Below, piece after piece: positions 1 through 9,094 of a stretch of 64,000 nt of DNA. The translations under genes and the position numbers were made by a program. Numbering within the stretch: the stretch's first letter is position 1; each line of letters starts with the position of its first letter. Source of the DNA: Bog-375 sp049587755 (GTDB taxonomy: Bacteria; Acidobacteriota; Terriglobia; Bryobacterales; Bryobacteraceae). The stretch spans positions 1-64,000 of the forward strand of contig JBAVEN010000020.1 of assembly GCA_049587755.1 (NCBI GenBank), given 5' to 3'. Below the pieces are notes generated by a model, which did not search any database, had not been told where the DNA came from, and worked only from the letters and a program-made list of their open reading frames with translations.

Positions 1-12
1 CTCGATTCATGG

Positions 13-76
13 CGGAAATCCTCTCGGTTGAGATCGGTTCTGGACAAACCCAGATCTGAACCTAGCAGGATTTCCG
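13..76. repeat. 10-bp inverted repeat upstream of ubiD
   Basis: CGGAAATCCT at 13-22 is matched by its exact reverse complement AGGATTTCCG at 67-76, 44 bases apart. It could be part of a terminator for a gene to the left or an operator. There is no U-tract, so its role is unknown. Confidence 0.3.
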
Positions 77-109
77 TCAAGTCTTACGAAATTGTCTTGG
101 ACAGATGTG

Positions 110-175
110 GTCGGGGACCTGCCCCACGCGGCGCCCGGCTGCGGTAGGCCGGGGACAGTCGGGGACCCGCCTCAC
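110..175. repeat. Imperfect 18-bp direct repeat (two copies)
   Basis: The copies lie at 110-127 and 158-175, both beginning GTCGGGGACC and differing at two positions. They sit just upstream of the ubiD-family start. GGGGAC-rich intergenic repeats of this kind could be genome-wide elements or a regulator binding pair; one window cannot tell. Confidence 0.4.
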
Positions 176-197
176 ACGCTACACTCAAACTTAAACC

Positions 198-1643
198 ATG
201 GCTTACAAAGATCTGCGCGAGTTCATTGCGGCGCTCGAGCGCAATGGCGAGTTGAAGCGCATTCCTTTCGAAGTGGACCCGGTGCTCGAGATCACCGAGT
301 TCGCCGACCGCGCGGTGAAGCGAGGCGGGCCGGCGCTGCTGTTCGAAAAGCCCAAGGGCTCGGACGTGCCGGTGCTCATCAACGCCTACGCTTCGCTGCG
401 CAAGATGGAAATCGCGCTGGAAGTGGAGTCGGTGGAAGAGATCGCGGCGCGCATCGTCGAGTTCCTCGAGATGCGCATGCCGGAAGGCCTCATCGGCAAA
501 CTCAAAATGCTGCCCAAGCTGGCCGAGATGGGCGCGTTTTTCCCCAAGACGGTGTCCAAAGGCCCGTGCCAGGAAGTGGTGCGCACCTCGGGCATGTCGC
601 TGGCCCAGTTTCCGATTCTCAAATGCTGGCCGGAAGACGGCGGCCGCTTCATCACCTTGCCGATGGTGTTTTCGCGCAACCCCGATACCGGCAAGCGCAA
701 CTGCGGCATGTACCGCATGCAGGTTTACGATGACGTCACTGCCGGCATGCACTGGCAGACGCACAAGCAGGGCGCCGAGCATTACCGGCGCATGCGCCAT
801 CACGGGCAGACGCGTATGGACGTGGCGGTGGCCATCGGCGCCGATCCGGTCAGCATGTACTCTTCGATTCTGCCGCTGCCGCCGGATATGGACGAGATGA
901 TGGTCGCCGGCTTCCTGCGCCAGAGCCCCGTCGAGATGGTGAAGTGCCAGACCTCGGACCTGGAAGTGCCGGCGCAGGCCGAGATCGTGCTCGAAGGGTA
1001 CGTGGAGCTGGGCGAACTGCGCACCGAAGGGCCGTTCGGCGATCACACCGGATATTATTCGCTGGAAGACCAGTACCCGGTTTTCCATTTGACCGCCATC
1101 ACCCACCGCGAGAAGCCCATTTACGCGACCACGATCGTGGGACCTCCGCCCATGGAGGACTATTACATGGGCAAGGCCATCGAACGCATCTTCCTGCCGC
1201 TGATGCGGCTGCAACTGCCGGAGGTGCGCGATATCGCCATGCCGCCCGAGGGCATCTTCCACAACCTGATCCTGGTCTCGATCCGCAAATCCTACCCCGG
1301 GCATGCGCGCAAAGTGATGCACTCCATCTGGGGCACGGGGCAGGCGATGTTTTCGAAAGTCATCGTGGTGGTGGATGAGGACGTCGACGTGCAGAACGCG
1401 AGCGAGGTCGCTTGGAAAGCGCTCAACGCCATCGATCCCGAGCGCGACATCGAATTCGCGATGGGGCCGGTGGATTCGCTCGACCATGCGAGCCGAATGC
1501 CGGACTACGGCTCAAAGATGGGAATCGACGCCACCCGCAAATGGCCCACCGAGGGTTTCACCCGCCCCTGGCCGGGCTTGATCGAGATGTCGGCCGACGT
1601 AAAGAAAAAGGTGGACGAGTTGTGGAAGCGGGCGGGGCTGTAA
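198..1643 (+). CDS. UbiD family decarboxylase
   Basis: This 481-aa protein matches the UbiD family over its full length. UbiD enzymes are prenylated-FMN-dependent (de)carboxylases acting in quinone biosynthesis or on aromatic acids. The family signature PPMEDYYMGKAIERIF lies around residues 315-330, followed by the conserved MPPEGIFHN and SIRKSYPGHARK blocks that surround the cofactor. The C-terminal third has the usual VVDEDVDV and DPERDIEF segments. The start ATG follows AACTTAAACC, with TACACT at 180-185 as a possible -10. No ubiX, which would make the prenyl-FMN, is present in the window. A menaquinone-pathway decarboxylase is most likely, but the substrate cannot be read from sequence. 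Confidence 0.93.
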   Translation: MAYKDLREFIAALERNGELKRIPFEVDPVLEITEFADRAVKRGGPALLFEKPKGSDVPVLINAYASLRKMEIALEVESVEEIAARIVEFLEMRMPEGLIGKLKMLPKLAEMGAFFPKTVSKGPCQEVVRTSGMSLAQFPILKCWPEDGGRFITLPMVFSRNPDTGKRNCGMYRMQVYDDVTAGMHWQTHKQGAEHYRRMRHHGQTRMDVAVAIGADPVSMYSSILPLPPDMDEMMVAGFLRQSPVEMVKCQTSDLEVPAQAEIVLEGYVELGELRTEGPFGDHTGYYSLEDQYPVFHLTAITHREKPIYATTIVGPPPMEDYYMGKAIERIFLPLMRLQLPEVRDIAMPPEGIFHNLILVSIRKSYPGHARKVMHSIWGTGQAMFSKVIVVVDEDVDVQNASEVAWKALNAIDPERDIEFAMGPVDSLDHASRMPDYGSKMGIDATRKWPTEGFTRPWPGLIEMSADVKKKVDELWKRAGL

Positions 1644-1651
1644 CCGGTCTT

Positions 1652-1691
1652 AAAAAAAAGCCCCGTCCGGTGGATGGGACCGGCTCGGGGC
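1652..1691 (-). terminator. Strong intrinsic terminator reading on the minus strand
   Basis: GCCCCG (1660-1665) pairs with CGGGGC (1686-1691), and CCGGT (1667-1671) pairs with ACCGG (1679-1683), closing a 7-base loop. Read on the minus strand the hairpin is followed by eight U (A1652-A1659). It lacks a U-tract in the plus direction, so it is not an ideal ubiD terminator. No minus-strand gene lies upstream of it between here and about 1900. Confidence 0.7.
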
Positions 1692-1889
1692 CTGAAAACC
1701 TCCCCCTAGGAGGCAACGCACCAAAGCGAAGAAACCACTGACCACTTGTGGTTATGCGTGCAATCGGGCTGCCACCCATAACCTGTTGATCCCACTGGAC
1801 GGCAGACCGCGCTCCTACGAGAATCGGGAGCCGGCGGCTATGGATTTCCACAACCGGACGCAGTTTCCCAAGCCGCGGCGGACGCGCGG

Positions 1890-1895
1890 TACAAT
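1890..1895 (+). promoter_or_regulatory. Candidate -10 box for the MFS gene (leaderless type)
   Basis: TACAAT sits 7 bases before the GTG at 1903, a distance that would put the transcript start at or near the start codon. No convincing -35 is visible. Confidence 0.35.
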
Positions 1896-1902
1896 CAAAC
1901 GC

Positions 1903-3105
1903 GTGAGCGCCAGCCCAGTGACGACGCGGCAGGAAATAGTGCGATCCGACACACACTGCGGGCCGGCGCTGGCGGGCTTCTTCCTGACCGGTTTCCTGCT
2001 GGCTTTACTGGGCGCTATCCTGCCGGCTTGGGGCTATCACCGCGACCCGGCGGACTTCATTGCGGTAGGCAACTGTTTTCTGAGCGTGGCGATTGGCGTG
2101 GTGCTGGCCACCTGGCTGGGCCGCGGGTTGATTGCGCGGCGCGGCCTGCGCCGGGTGATGATTGGCGCCTGCGCGGCGGCGTGCTTGACGCTGGTTTATC
2201 TGGCGGCCGCCTCTCCGCCGGCTTCGAACTGGTGGCGCATCGGCGGCCTGCTGTTCCTGGGCGCCTGCGCCGGCGCATTGAACCGCGCGCTGTTTCAGGC
2301 CATTTCGGCCAGCTATCGCCGGGACGCCGCATCCACCGTGATTCGCGTCGGCATCTGGTATGGCTTGGGCTGCCTGGCGGCGACCCTGCTGGTTTTCGGC
2401 GTTTTCTATGCGTACTCGGTCGCCACTATCCTGCTGTTCATGGCGGCAGGGCCGGCGGTGTTTGTGGTCCTTTATGCCAAGGCCACGCTGCCCGCCGCGG
2501 AGCAGGGCGAGCATCCCCCGCTACGCCAGGCGATGAGCGACTTCCGCAGCCCGGGCGCGGTGCTGTTCGCCCTGCTGCTGTTTTTTCAGTTCGGCAACGA
2601 ATATTCGATCGCCGGCTGGCTGCCGCTGTTCCTCATCCGGCGGCTTGGCGTCAGCCCCCCGGGCGCACTGTTGTTGCTGGCGTTCTATTGGCTTTTCCTG
2701 ATGGCCGGCAGGTTGCTGGCGGTGCCTATTCTGCCGCGCGTGCGCCACGGCAAGCTGGCGCTGACCAGCGGGGCGATAGCGCTGTTCGGCTGCTTCGTGC
2801 TGTTTTTCACGGATAATCCGTTTGGCGCCGGCTGCGCCGTTTTCTTCCTCGGCGCGGGCTATGCCAGCATTTATCCGCTGGTGCTCGAAGCCATTGGCCG
2901 CCGCTTTCCCTATTACCACCCCGGCTTTTTCAACGGCATTTTCTCCGTCGCTTTGTTCGGCGGGCTGCTGGCGCCGGCCACGCTGGGCTACGCGGCGCAA
3001 TACGAGGGCGTGGGCGTGGTGGTGGGCATTCCGCTGCTCGGCACCTTCATGGTGATCGCGCTGCTGCTGCTCATCTGGCTCGAATCGAAGGTCACGGGCC
3101 GATGA
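1903..3105 (+). CDS. MFS family transporter
   Basis: About 400 aa with around 12 hydrophobic segments spread over the length, the usual size and topology of a major facilitator permease. It acts in the inner membrane; the substrate is unknown. The frame is open upstream to a TTG at 1786, but that extension is polar and Arg-rich. I prefer the GTG at 1903 because TACAAT lies 7 bases before it and the first membrane segment starts about 20 residues in; ATG 1840 is an alternative. Its stop overlaps the start of the next gene (ATGA at 3102-3105), so the two are translationally coupled. That coupling hints at a role in cell-wall fragment recycling, which is inference only. Confidence 0.8.
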   Translation: MSASPVTTRQEIVRSDTHCGPALAGFFLTGFLLALLGAILPAWGYHRDPADFIAVGNCFLSVAIGVVLATWLGRGLIARRGLRRVMIGACAAACLTLVYLAAASPPASNWWRIGGLLFLGACAGALNRALFQAISASYRRDAASTVIRVGIWYGLGCLAATLLVFGVFYAYSVATILLFMAAGPAVFVVLYAKATLPAAEQGEHPPLRQAMSDFRSPGAVLFALLLFFQFGNEYSIAGWLPLFLIRRLGVSPPGALLLLAFYWLFLMAGRLLAVPILPRVRHGKLALTSGAIALFGCFVLFFTDNPFGAGCAVFFLGAGYASIYPLVLEAIGRRFPYYHPGFFNGIFSVALFGGLLAPATLGYAAQYEGVGVVVGIPLLGTFMVIALLLLIWLESKVTGR

Positions 3106-4595
3106 AGGCCGCGCGTTTCGTCCTGGCGCTGACCCTGGCCGTTTCGCTACAGGCCGCCAGCCTCGGGCGCGCCATCAACCGGCTGCTGGCGTCGTCTCCC
3201 GAAGCCCGCGGCGCTTTCTGGGGAATCCAGGTCACCGATCTAAAAACCGGCCGCACGCGCTACCAACTCAATTCTAACCGGCTGTTCACGCCGGCATCCA
3301 ACACCAAGCTGTTTACGACCGCGCTGGCCTTGGTGCGCCTGGGGCCGCAATTCACCTTTGAAACACGGGTGACGGCCGGGCTGCCCGCGGACGTGAACGG
3401 TTGCATTCACGGCCCGGTGCGGCTGGTGGGCGGCGGCGATCCGAACCTTTCGGCGCGCCCGGTTCCTTATGTGCCTGAGCCGGCCCGGGCAGCGCCGGCG
3501 CCCGGTTATGCGCTGAAGGCACTGGCGGAGCTGGCCAAGCAGGTGGCGGCCAAGGGCGTGAAGTGCATCGATGGCGACATCGTTGGAGACGACACCTGGT
3601 ACGCGTGGGAGCCCTACGCCGGCGAATGGAGCATCGACGATCCGACTTACGAGTACGGCACCGCGGTTTCGGCGATCGCGGTCAACGACAACACGCTCAC
3701 GGTGACCGTTTCCGCCGGCGCGCGGGAGGGCGATCCCGCGGCGATTGCGCTGGAACCGGCGGTGGAGTATTACGCCATCGACAACCGCGTCCGGACTGTG
3801 GCCGCCGGCGGCGAACCTGCCATCCATGTGCAGCGCGCGCCCGGCAGCCTGGAGTTGGAACTTTCGGGGACGATTCCGCTCGGCGGGCCGAGCCAGGATC
3901 TGGCGCTGGGCATCGAAGATCCGGCGGCGTATGCCGCGCTGGCGTTCCGGCAATTGCTGGAAGAGCGCGGCATCACGGTGACCGGCGGAGCTGTGGCGCG
4001 GCACCTGCTGCCAGGCGAAGCCACTGACGCGCCAGCGGCCGGTGCCGACGCCGTGATCCTGGCGCAGCATGTTTCCGCCCCGCTGGTGGAAGATCTCCGC
4101 ATCACCGACAAGGTCAGCCAGAACCTGCATGCCGAGATGGCGCTGCGCGCGGTAGGGCGGGCGCGCCACAAGGCGGGCAGCCGCGCCGCCGGCCTCGACG
4201 AGCTGCGCGGGTTCCTGGCCGAGGTTGGTGTTGACGATTCCGCTTATAGCATCGAAGATGGCTCGGGCCTCTCGCGCCCCAACCTGGTGAGCCCGGCGGC
4301 AGTGGTGAAGCTGCTGCGTTACCTGTACGAAACACCGGAGCGCGACACCTGGATTTCCCTGCTCCCGGTGGCCGCCAGCGACGGCACGTTGGCCAGCCGC
4401 TTCAACGGCACGCCCGCGGCCGGCCGCATTCACGCCAAGACCGGCTCGCTGGCCCACGTCAGCGCCCTTTCCGGTTATGCCCAGCGGCGCGATGGCAGTT
4501 GGGTGGCGTTTTCGATTCTGGCGAACAACTCGAACCAAAGCGCCGCCGCGGTGCGTGGCGTGATGGACAAGATTTGTATTCTAATATGGAAGTAA
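3102..4595 (+). CDS. dacB: D-alanyl-D-alanine carboxypeptidase/endopeptidase (PBP4 type, peptidase S13)
   Basis: A 497-aa periplasmic penicillin-binding protein of the DacB/PBP4 class, which trims or cuts peptidoglycan cross-links. An N-terminal signal peptide covers about residues 1-19. The serine-lysine catalytic tetrad is S66-N-T-K69 (PASNTKL), the conserved DGSGLSRPN block is in the second half, and KTG begins near residue 446 (HAKTGSLAHVSALSGY). The length fits the family. It overlaps the upstream MFS gene by 4 bases. Confidence 0.93.
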   Translation: MKAARFVLALTLAVSLQAASLGRAINRLLASSPEARGAFWGIQVTDLKTGRTRYQLNSNRLFTPASNTKLFTTALALVRLGPQFTFETRVTAGLPADVNGCIHGPVRLVGGGDPNLSARPVPYVPEPARAAPAPGYALKALAELAKQVAAKGVKCIDGDIVGDDTWYAWEPYAGEWSIDDPTYEYGTAVSAIAVNDNTLTVTVSAGAREGDPAAIALEPAVEYYAIDNRVRTVAAGGEPAIHVQRAPGSLELELSGTIPLGGPSQDLALGIEDPAAYAALAFRQLLEERGITVTGGAVARHLLPGEATDAPAAGADAVILAQHVSAPLVEDLRITDKVSQNLHAEMALRAVGRARHKAGSRAAGLDELRGFLAEVGVDDSAYSIEDGSGLSRPNLVSPAAVVKLLRYLYETPERDTWISLLPVAASDGTLASRFNGTPAAGRIHAKTGSLAHVSALSGYAQRRDGSWVAFSILANNSNQSAAAVRGVMDKICILIWK

Positions 4596-4599
4596 CGCC

Positions 4600-4830
4600 A
4601 TGCCCATTTACGAATACAAATGCCAGGATTGCGGAAACAAGTTTGAGAAGCTGGTGCGACGCTCCGGAGAGGCCGAACTGGAATGCCCCTCGTGCGGGCA
4701 GAAGCATCTCGAGCAGGAGCTTTCCACCTTCGCCGCCCATTCGGGCAGCTCTTCGCACGCCTCCGAGGCGCCGGTCTGCCCCAGCGGCCGCTGCTCGAAC
4801 CCCGGCATGTGCGGAATGAACTTCAACTGA
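4600..4830 (+). CDS. FmdB family zinc-ribbon protein
   Basis: A 76-aa protein opening MPIYEYKCQDCGNKFE, the hallmark of FmdB-type putative regulators. Two CxxC knuckles (CQDC and CPSC) should bind one zinc. The Ser-rich middle and a C-terminal tail with three extra cysteines (CPSGRCSNPGMC) are common in this family. It starts 5 bases after dacB stops. The name comes from a formamidase locus, but the molecular role is not established. Confidence 0.9.
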   Translation: MPIYEYKCQDCGNKFEKLVRRSGEAELECPSCGQKHLEQELSTFAAHSGSSSHASEAPVCPSGRCSNPGMCGMNFN

Positions 4831-4977
4831 GCGCGGTGCGCGCAGCCCTGCAAGCTGTTGTTGCGGGGCGTTGGGCAACAAACTAACGGCGCGATTGGTG
4901 GGATGGGTGCACGCCGAAACCGGCTACCCATAGGCAACCGGCGCTGGACGGTGTAACCTGGGAACCAGAGAGTTGCC

Positions 4978-5937
4978 GTGAAACGCGCCTGGGCCATTTT
5001 GGCGGCCGGAGTATTGCTGGCTTGTGCCGCGGCGGCGAAGGACCGTGTCCACCTCGCCACCGGCGACGATGACAATCCCGGCAGGGGCGTCAATGTTTAC
5101 TCTCTGGAACGGGAAGTCGAGCTCGGCCGGCAGATGGCGGCCGAGGTCGAGCGGCAGGCGCGGTTGCTCGACGATCCGGTGGTGGTCGAATACGTCAATC
5201 GGCTGTCGCAGAACCTGGTCCGCAATTCGGACGCACGGGTGCCCTTCACCGTCAAAGTGATCGACTCGAGCGAGGTGAACGCCTTTGCGCTGCCGGGAGG
5301 TTTCCTGTTCGTCAACACCGGCCTGGTCCTGCGCGCGCAAACCGAGGCCGAACTCGCCGGGGTGCTGGCGCACGAAATCGCTCACGTCGCCGCACGGCAT
5401 GGCACCAAGCAGGCCACGCGCGCGGAGTTGTTCAACTACGTCAGCCTGCCGCTGGTTTTTGCCGGCGGCTGGCTGGGTTACGCCGTTCGCCAGTTGGTGG
5501 GGCTGGCGGTGCCGATGGGATTCGTGGAGTTCACGCGCGGCATGGAGAAACAGGCGGATACGCTTGGGCTGGAGTATCTCTACCGCTCGGGCTACGACCC
5601 GCTGGCATTCGTCGACTTCTTCGAGCGCATCGAGACGATGCAAAAAACCAAGCCCAACTTAGTGGCCCGGATGTTCTCGACGCATCCCCTGACGGAGAGC
5701 CGAATCAAGGCTGCGCAGAAGTTGATTCAGCATCGGCTGGCGCCGCGATCCGCATACGTAGTGGACACCTCCGAATTCCAGGACGTCCACGCCCGCCTGG
5801 AGGAGCTCGAGGATCTTACCGTGCCCAGGCGGCGAGGCGATGGCCCCGTGCTGCGCCGGCGCCTCAACAGCAATCCGCCCCCGATTTACGCCCTGCCCGA
5901 CGAGGCTGCGGCGAGGCCGGCGAAGACTGGAAACTGA
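4978..5937 (+). CDS. M48 family zinc metalloprotease with signal peptide
   Basis: This 319-aa exported protease starts at GTG 4978 and has a signal sequence over about residues 1-20. The catalytic HEIAH is at 132-136 within AHEIAHVAARHG, and the third zinc ligand is in FTRGMEKQADTLGLEY, where members of the family carry ExxxD. The layout matches BepA/LoiP-like periplasmic proteases that maintain outer-membrane proteins, but without a TPR tail. The last ~60 residues are Arg/Pro-rich and not conserved. It stands alone and is convergent with the S10 peptidase downstream. Confidence 0.9.
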   Translation: MKRAWAILAAGVLLACAAAAKDRVHLATGDDDNPGRGVNVYSLEREVELGRQMAAEVERQARLLDDPVVVEYVNRLSQNLVRNSDARVPFTVKVIDSSEVNAFALPGGFLFVNTGLVLRAQTEAELAGVLAHEIAHVAARHGTKQATRAELFNYVSLPLVFAGGWLGYAVRQLVGLAVPMGFVEFTRGMEKQADTLGLEYLYRSGYDPLAFVDFFERIETMQKTKPNLVARMFSTHPLTESRIKAAQKLIQHRLAPRSAYVVDTSEFQDVHARLEELEDLTVPRRRGDGPVLRRRLNSNPPPIYALPDEAAARPAKTGN

Positions 5938-5977
5938 AGCGCGGTTCGCGGCGTCCGCGGGGCTCTGCTGGAGCAGC

Positions 5978-7516
5978 TCAGTGTTTGGCGAACATCGCCT
6001 GCACATCTTTGCGCAGGGCGGCCTGGCTGCCCGGACGGCTGTAAAACATATGGCCGCCTGGATACTCATGGACGGCGACGCGGGTCGGATCGCCCATCAC
6101 GGGCATCTGGTCCACGGTCAGCACCGAGCCCATGAAAGGGCACGAGAGGTCGTTCCAGCCGTGCGCAATAATGACGCGCAACTTCGGGTCGGCCGCCACG
6201 GCTTGCCTCAAATCGGGCACGGCGCCCATGCGCAGGGAGCGGCTGTCGTGATCCCACTGAGAGCCCACCTCGTAGCTGAGGGTGTTGTAGCGCGCATCTG
6301 TCTTCCAGCCGACGACGCGGGTGACAAAATCCACCATTGCCGTGGTGGTCGGCGCGATGATGCTCTCCAGCATCGGATCGTTGGTGCGCTGCTCGGGAGC
6401 GAAGGGGTACGGGTCATAGCCGGTCACATTCGAATCGTACACGCTGCCGATCTTGCCGCGCTCGCGGAAGACCTCGCGCAGATAGGCGCCGATGTCCAAC
6501 CGGCCGCCGGCGCGCCGCACAAACTCCTCTTCCAGGCCGGTCATCTCGGTCACATGTTTCACGATCCGTGGCGTCGCCTGCGGATCTGAGCGGCCTTTCA
6601 GCAAGTCGGTGGCATACTCGCCGCGAGTGTAGGCAATCACCGGCGCCATGGCTTCTGGCGTGAGCTTGTGCTCGCGCTCGAGGTGCGCCGCCGTGATCGC
6701 GGGCAGGGTGAGCATCCACGGAACGGGGGAAATGTCGCGGTTTTCATTCAGCGCCGGGTTCAGGTACGGCGAGACCAGGACCACCCCGTTCATCGCCACG
6801 CCGAGCTGCGTTTGCAGGTAATGTGTGATCCGCGGGCCGCGATAGCCGCCATAGCTTTCTCCGACGAAGTATTTTCGAGAGGTCATGCGGTCGTTCTTCA
6901 CCAGCCAGTCGTAAATAATGCGCGAGAGGTAATGAATGTCGGCGTCGGTACTGAAGAACTGCTTCTTGGCCTCGGGTGCGGGAACCAGCGAGCGGCTGTA
7001 TCCCGTGCCGATCGGATCGAGGAACACCAGGTCGGTGAAATCGAGCCAGGTCGCCGGATTGTCGGTTAGCTTGGCCGGATCGGACGGGCTGTCTCCCTCG
7101 TCGCCGAACTCGATGTGTTTGGGCCCGATGGCGCCTAAATTGAGAAAAACGGACGCGGCGCCGGGACCGCCATTCAGCGCGAATGTGACCGGCCGGTCCT
7201 GGCCCTCGATGGTGTAAGCGGTGAAAACCACCTCCCCGGTCTTCTTGTCGTTTTCGTAGACCGGCAGCGTGCCCACGGTGACGGTGTAGGGCAGCGACTT
7301 GCCTTCGAATTGAATGGTCTGCGCCACATGCGCGTCGGCGGGTAGCGGAGCTTCCTTGTCGGAGGCCTTCTCCTTATCCTTCGCCTCGGCGGGAGCCGGC
7401 GGAGGCGCGGACTTCTTTTCCTGAGCGGCGGCGGGAGAGCTCAAGGCCAGCAGGAGCGCGGCGAGCATGCCCGCTGCGGCGGTGGAGCGAACAGAGTGCA
7501 GTGAAATGGGGCGCAT
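5978..7516 (-). CDS. Secreted peptidase S10 (serine carboxypeptidase)
   Basis: A 512-aa protein counted from ATG 7516; the frame extends 25 codons further upstream without a signal sequence. A signal peptide ends at AAAQ (about residue 32), followed by an Ala/Pro/Lys-rich linker. Family hallmarks are NGGPG (115-119, oxyanion hole), VGESYGG with the nucleophile Ser221, a DLSC segment with the catalytic Asp, and GGHM near the C terminus with the catalytic His. Acidobacteria often carry several such exported carboxypeptidases, probably for peptide scavenging. Confidence 0.92.
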   Translation of the reverse strand: MRPISLHSVRSTAAAGMLAALLLALSSPAAAQEKKSAPPPAPAEAKDKEKASDKEAPLPADAHVAQTIQFEGKSLPYTVTVGTLPVYENDKKTGEVVFTAYTIEGQDRPVTFALNGGPGAASVFLNLGAIGPKHIEFGDEGDSPSDPAKLTDNPATWLDFTDLVFLDPIGTGYSRSLVPAPEAKKQFFSTDADIHYLSRIIYDWLVKNDRMTSRKYFVGESYGGYRGPRITHYLQTQLGVAMNGVVLVSPYLNPALNENRDISPVPWMLTLPAITAAHLEREHKLTPEAMAPVIAYTRGEYATDLLKGRSDPQATPRIVKHVTEMTGLEEEFVRRAGGRLDIGAYLREVFRERGKIGSVYDSNVTGYDPYPFAPEQRTNDPMLESIIAPTTTAMVDFVTRVVGWKTDARYNTLSYEVGSQWDHDSRSLRMGAVPDLRQAVAADPKLRVIIAHGWNDLSCPFMGSVLTVDQMPVMGDPTRVAVHEYPGGHMFYSRPGSQAALRKDVQAMFAKH

Positions 7517-7612
7517 TTGGCTACAATAACGCAAATCGGCTGTTTGGTGGTCCGAGCGCTGGACTAAGCGCCGACCGTCTTCTCTACCCATTGGATGGAT
7601 TGCAGAGCGCCG

Positions 7613-7798
7613 CTACCTGCCGCCGGAACTGCGCAGGAAGGCCATTCGAATCGCCGAGGGCACGGCGGCACAAAACCCGAGGAAGATGGTCGCTCCGAGG
7701 ACGTAGACACTCGCGTCGAGTCCGCTCACATTGTGAATCCCGACTTGGCCCAAGAGGCTATCGATTGCTTGGCCCAATGCCGTCAGACAGTCAGCCAT
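7613..7798 (-). pseudogene. Small ORF, possible remnant of an ADOP-type permease C terminus
   Basis: This 61-codon frame has one hydrophobic segment and the pattern SLLGQ...GLDASVYVLGAT...PSAIRMAF. That resembles the last transmembrane helix and PARRA tail of MacB/ADOP permeases (SLLxGVxxxDPxxF...PARRAxxxDP), with the key residues worn away. It could instead be a short real membrane protein. Nothing upstream continues the permease. Confidence 0.3.
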
Positions 7799-8235
7799 TG
7801 ATCGCCTCCCACCCTTCTTCGGCCTGGCGCCGACAGGCTCCGCCCGGAACGGAAGCGCAGCGGGAGCGAATCAATTGTCGACGTTCCCTCCGGTGGATTC
7901 GGACGGCGCGCTCGTAAATGCCGCTCGATATCCGATCAAGTCGACGATTCCAATTGCATCCGCTTCTCATGGCAAGCATCTCCGCAGCACGTTGCGCTTC
8001 CGCCGGACGAAGGTCTGTCCACTGCCATCATCTCGAATAGTGCCGTTGGTTCATAGTCCTATGCATACTTTGGTGTAATGAACCACATTACCTTTAGGTA
8101 CTAGGACCCTTGGGGTAAAAGAGGAGTATGAGAGGCTGATGTCTGTGATCGGCGGATCGAGGAGCCGAGGCCCGCGGCATGATCGGCTTTGCAATCGGTT
8201 GCTGAGGCATCGGCAAGCGGCGCCGCCGGCTCACT
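7799..8235. other. Non-coding stretch, 437 bases
   Basis: I see no convincing gene here. The notable element is a 12-base palindrome at 8089-8100 followed by an AT-richer CTAGGACCCTTGGGGTAAAA segment. The rest is GC-rich with only short shadow frames. Confidence 0.5.
8089..8100. promoter_or_regulatory. Palindrome TACCTTTAGGTA, possible operator
   Basis: A perfect 5-2-5 palindrome lies in an intergenic region, and GGTA-type half sites recur just after it in GGGGTAA. This could be a binding site of a helix-turn-helix response regulator, but no regulator gene is near. Confidence 0.25.
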
Positions 8236-8859
8236 TCACGTCTGCTGTTCCCATTTGGATTCGAGGAGACGGGAGTATTCTCCGGAGGCATACAACTGAA
8301 AGGGAAAGTTGTTGGCGGCGATGGCGCTGTGAGGCTCGGCTTCCATGAATCCCTGATAGAGGAGGTCGCCGTAGCGGTGGTAATTGAGGAGGCAATCCTG
8401 CGACAGGATCTCCAGCGGCGGAGGCTCGCCAAAGACCGCGTTGAAACCGATGGCGCGGGAAAAGATTGCCAGGTAGTCCGTGACGCCCCAGCGGGTAAGC
8501 TTTTCGCGGACCTCTTCCGGCGGGCAGACGGTGATCAAGCGGGCGAAGCTTTGGCGGCGGAGGCAGGAGTTCTGGAGTTCGGGGATGCTTGAAGCCCACT
8601 CCGTGCATTGCTCGAGCCAGCGCATCACGTCCTTGCCGATGAAGAAGAGCATGCGGAGTTCGGCATAGCGGCCGGCGAGCACCCGGCGGTGCAAGACTTC
8701 GTCCCCGATGCCATCCGGCGCCGCCAAGCCGGCCAACATCAGCGCGGCCTTAGAGTTTTCGAGCAGAGTGGTTGGCGAGATGCGTTCGTTGAAGGGATGC
8801 AGAATCAGCGGCGGCAGTTCCCATTCGGCATCGCCGAAGTCATTCGTGGGCGTGGGCAT
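8236..8859 (-). CDS. Hypothetical protein, 207 aa
   Basis: The frame has coding-like composition and a GGAG four bases before the ATG. The product is soluble, mixed alpha-helical, rich in Leu/Glu/Arg, with no signal peptide, membrane span or recognised motif. Segments such as EVREKLTRWGVTDYLAIFSR and a C-terminal LYQGFMEAEPHS look like a folded domain. I do not recognise the family. It is monocistronic. Confidence 0.7.
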   Translation of the reverse strand: MPTPTNDFGDAEWELPPLILHPFNERISPTTLLENSKAALMLAGLAAPDGIGDEVLHRRVLAGRYAELRMLFFIGKDVMRWLEQCTEWASSIPELQNSCLRRQSFARLITVCPPEEVREKLTRWGVTDYLAIFSRAIGFNAVFGEPPPLEILSQDCLLNYHRYGDLLYQGFMEAEPHSAIAANNFPFQLYASGEYSRLLESKWEQQT

Positions 8860-9048
8860 GTAGCTCCAGCATCCTTATCGGCCACCGGCGGCAAAAACTT
8901 TAGGGGTGGTCGAGGTATGGTCGGCTCACTCGCGAACTCCGCCGACAAACAGCGGCGGTTCAGGTTGTCCCGGGGCAGTTCGCTGGGGATCACGAGTGGC
9001 AGATTGCACGCAGTATGAGTTCCTGGAAGGGCAAAGCGGGTACAGGCA

Positions 9049-9076
9049 CGAAGTTTCGCAAAAGCAGCGAAATTCG
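9049..9076. other. Hairpin downstream of uxaC
   Basis: CGAAGTTTCGC at 9049-9059 pairs with GCGAAATTCG at 9067-9076 with one bulge. It lies about 20 bases past the uxaC stop. It has no U-tract, so it is a weak terminator or mRNA-end stabiliser candidate. Confidence 0.3.
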
Positions 9077-9094
9077 AGTCAGCCCCCCTTTGTG

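Noticed and set aside
84..1487. 467-codon frame on the minus strand opposite the UbiD-family gene
   Set aside because: His/Arg-rich antisense frame with no motif, fully covered by a well-supported gene on the other strand.
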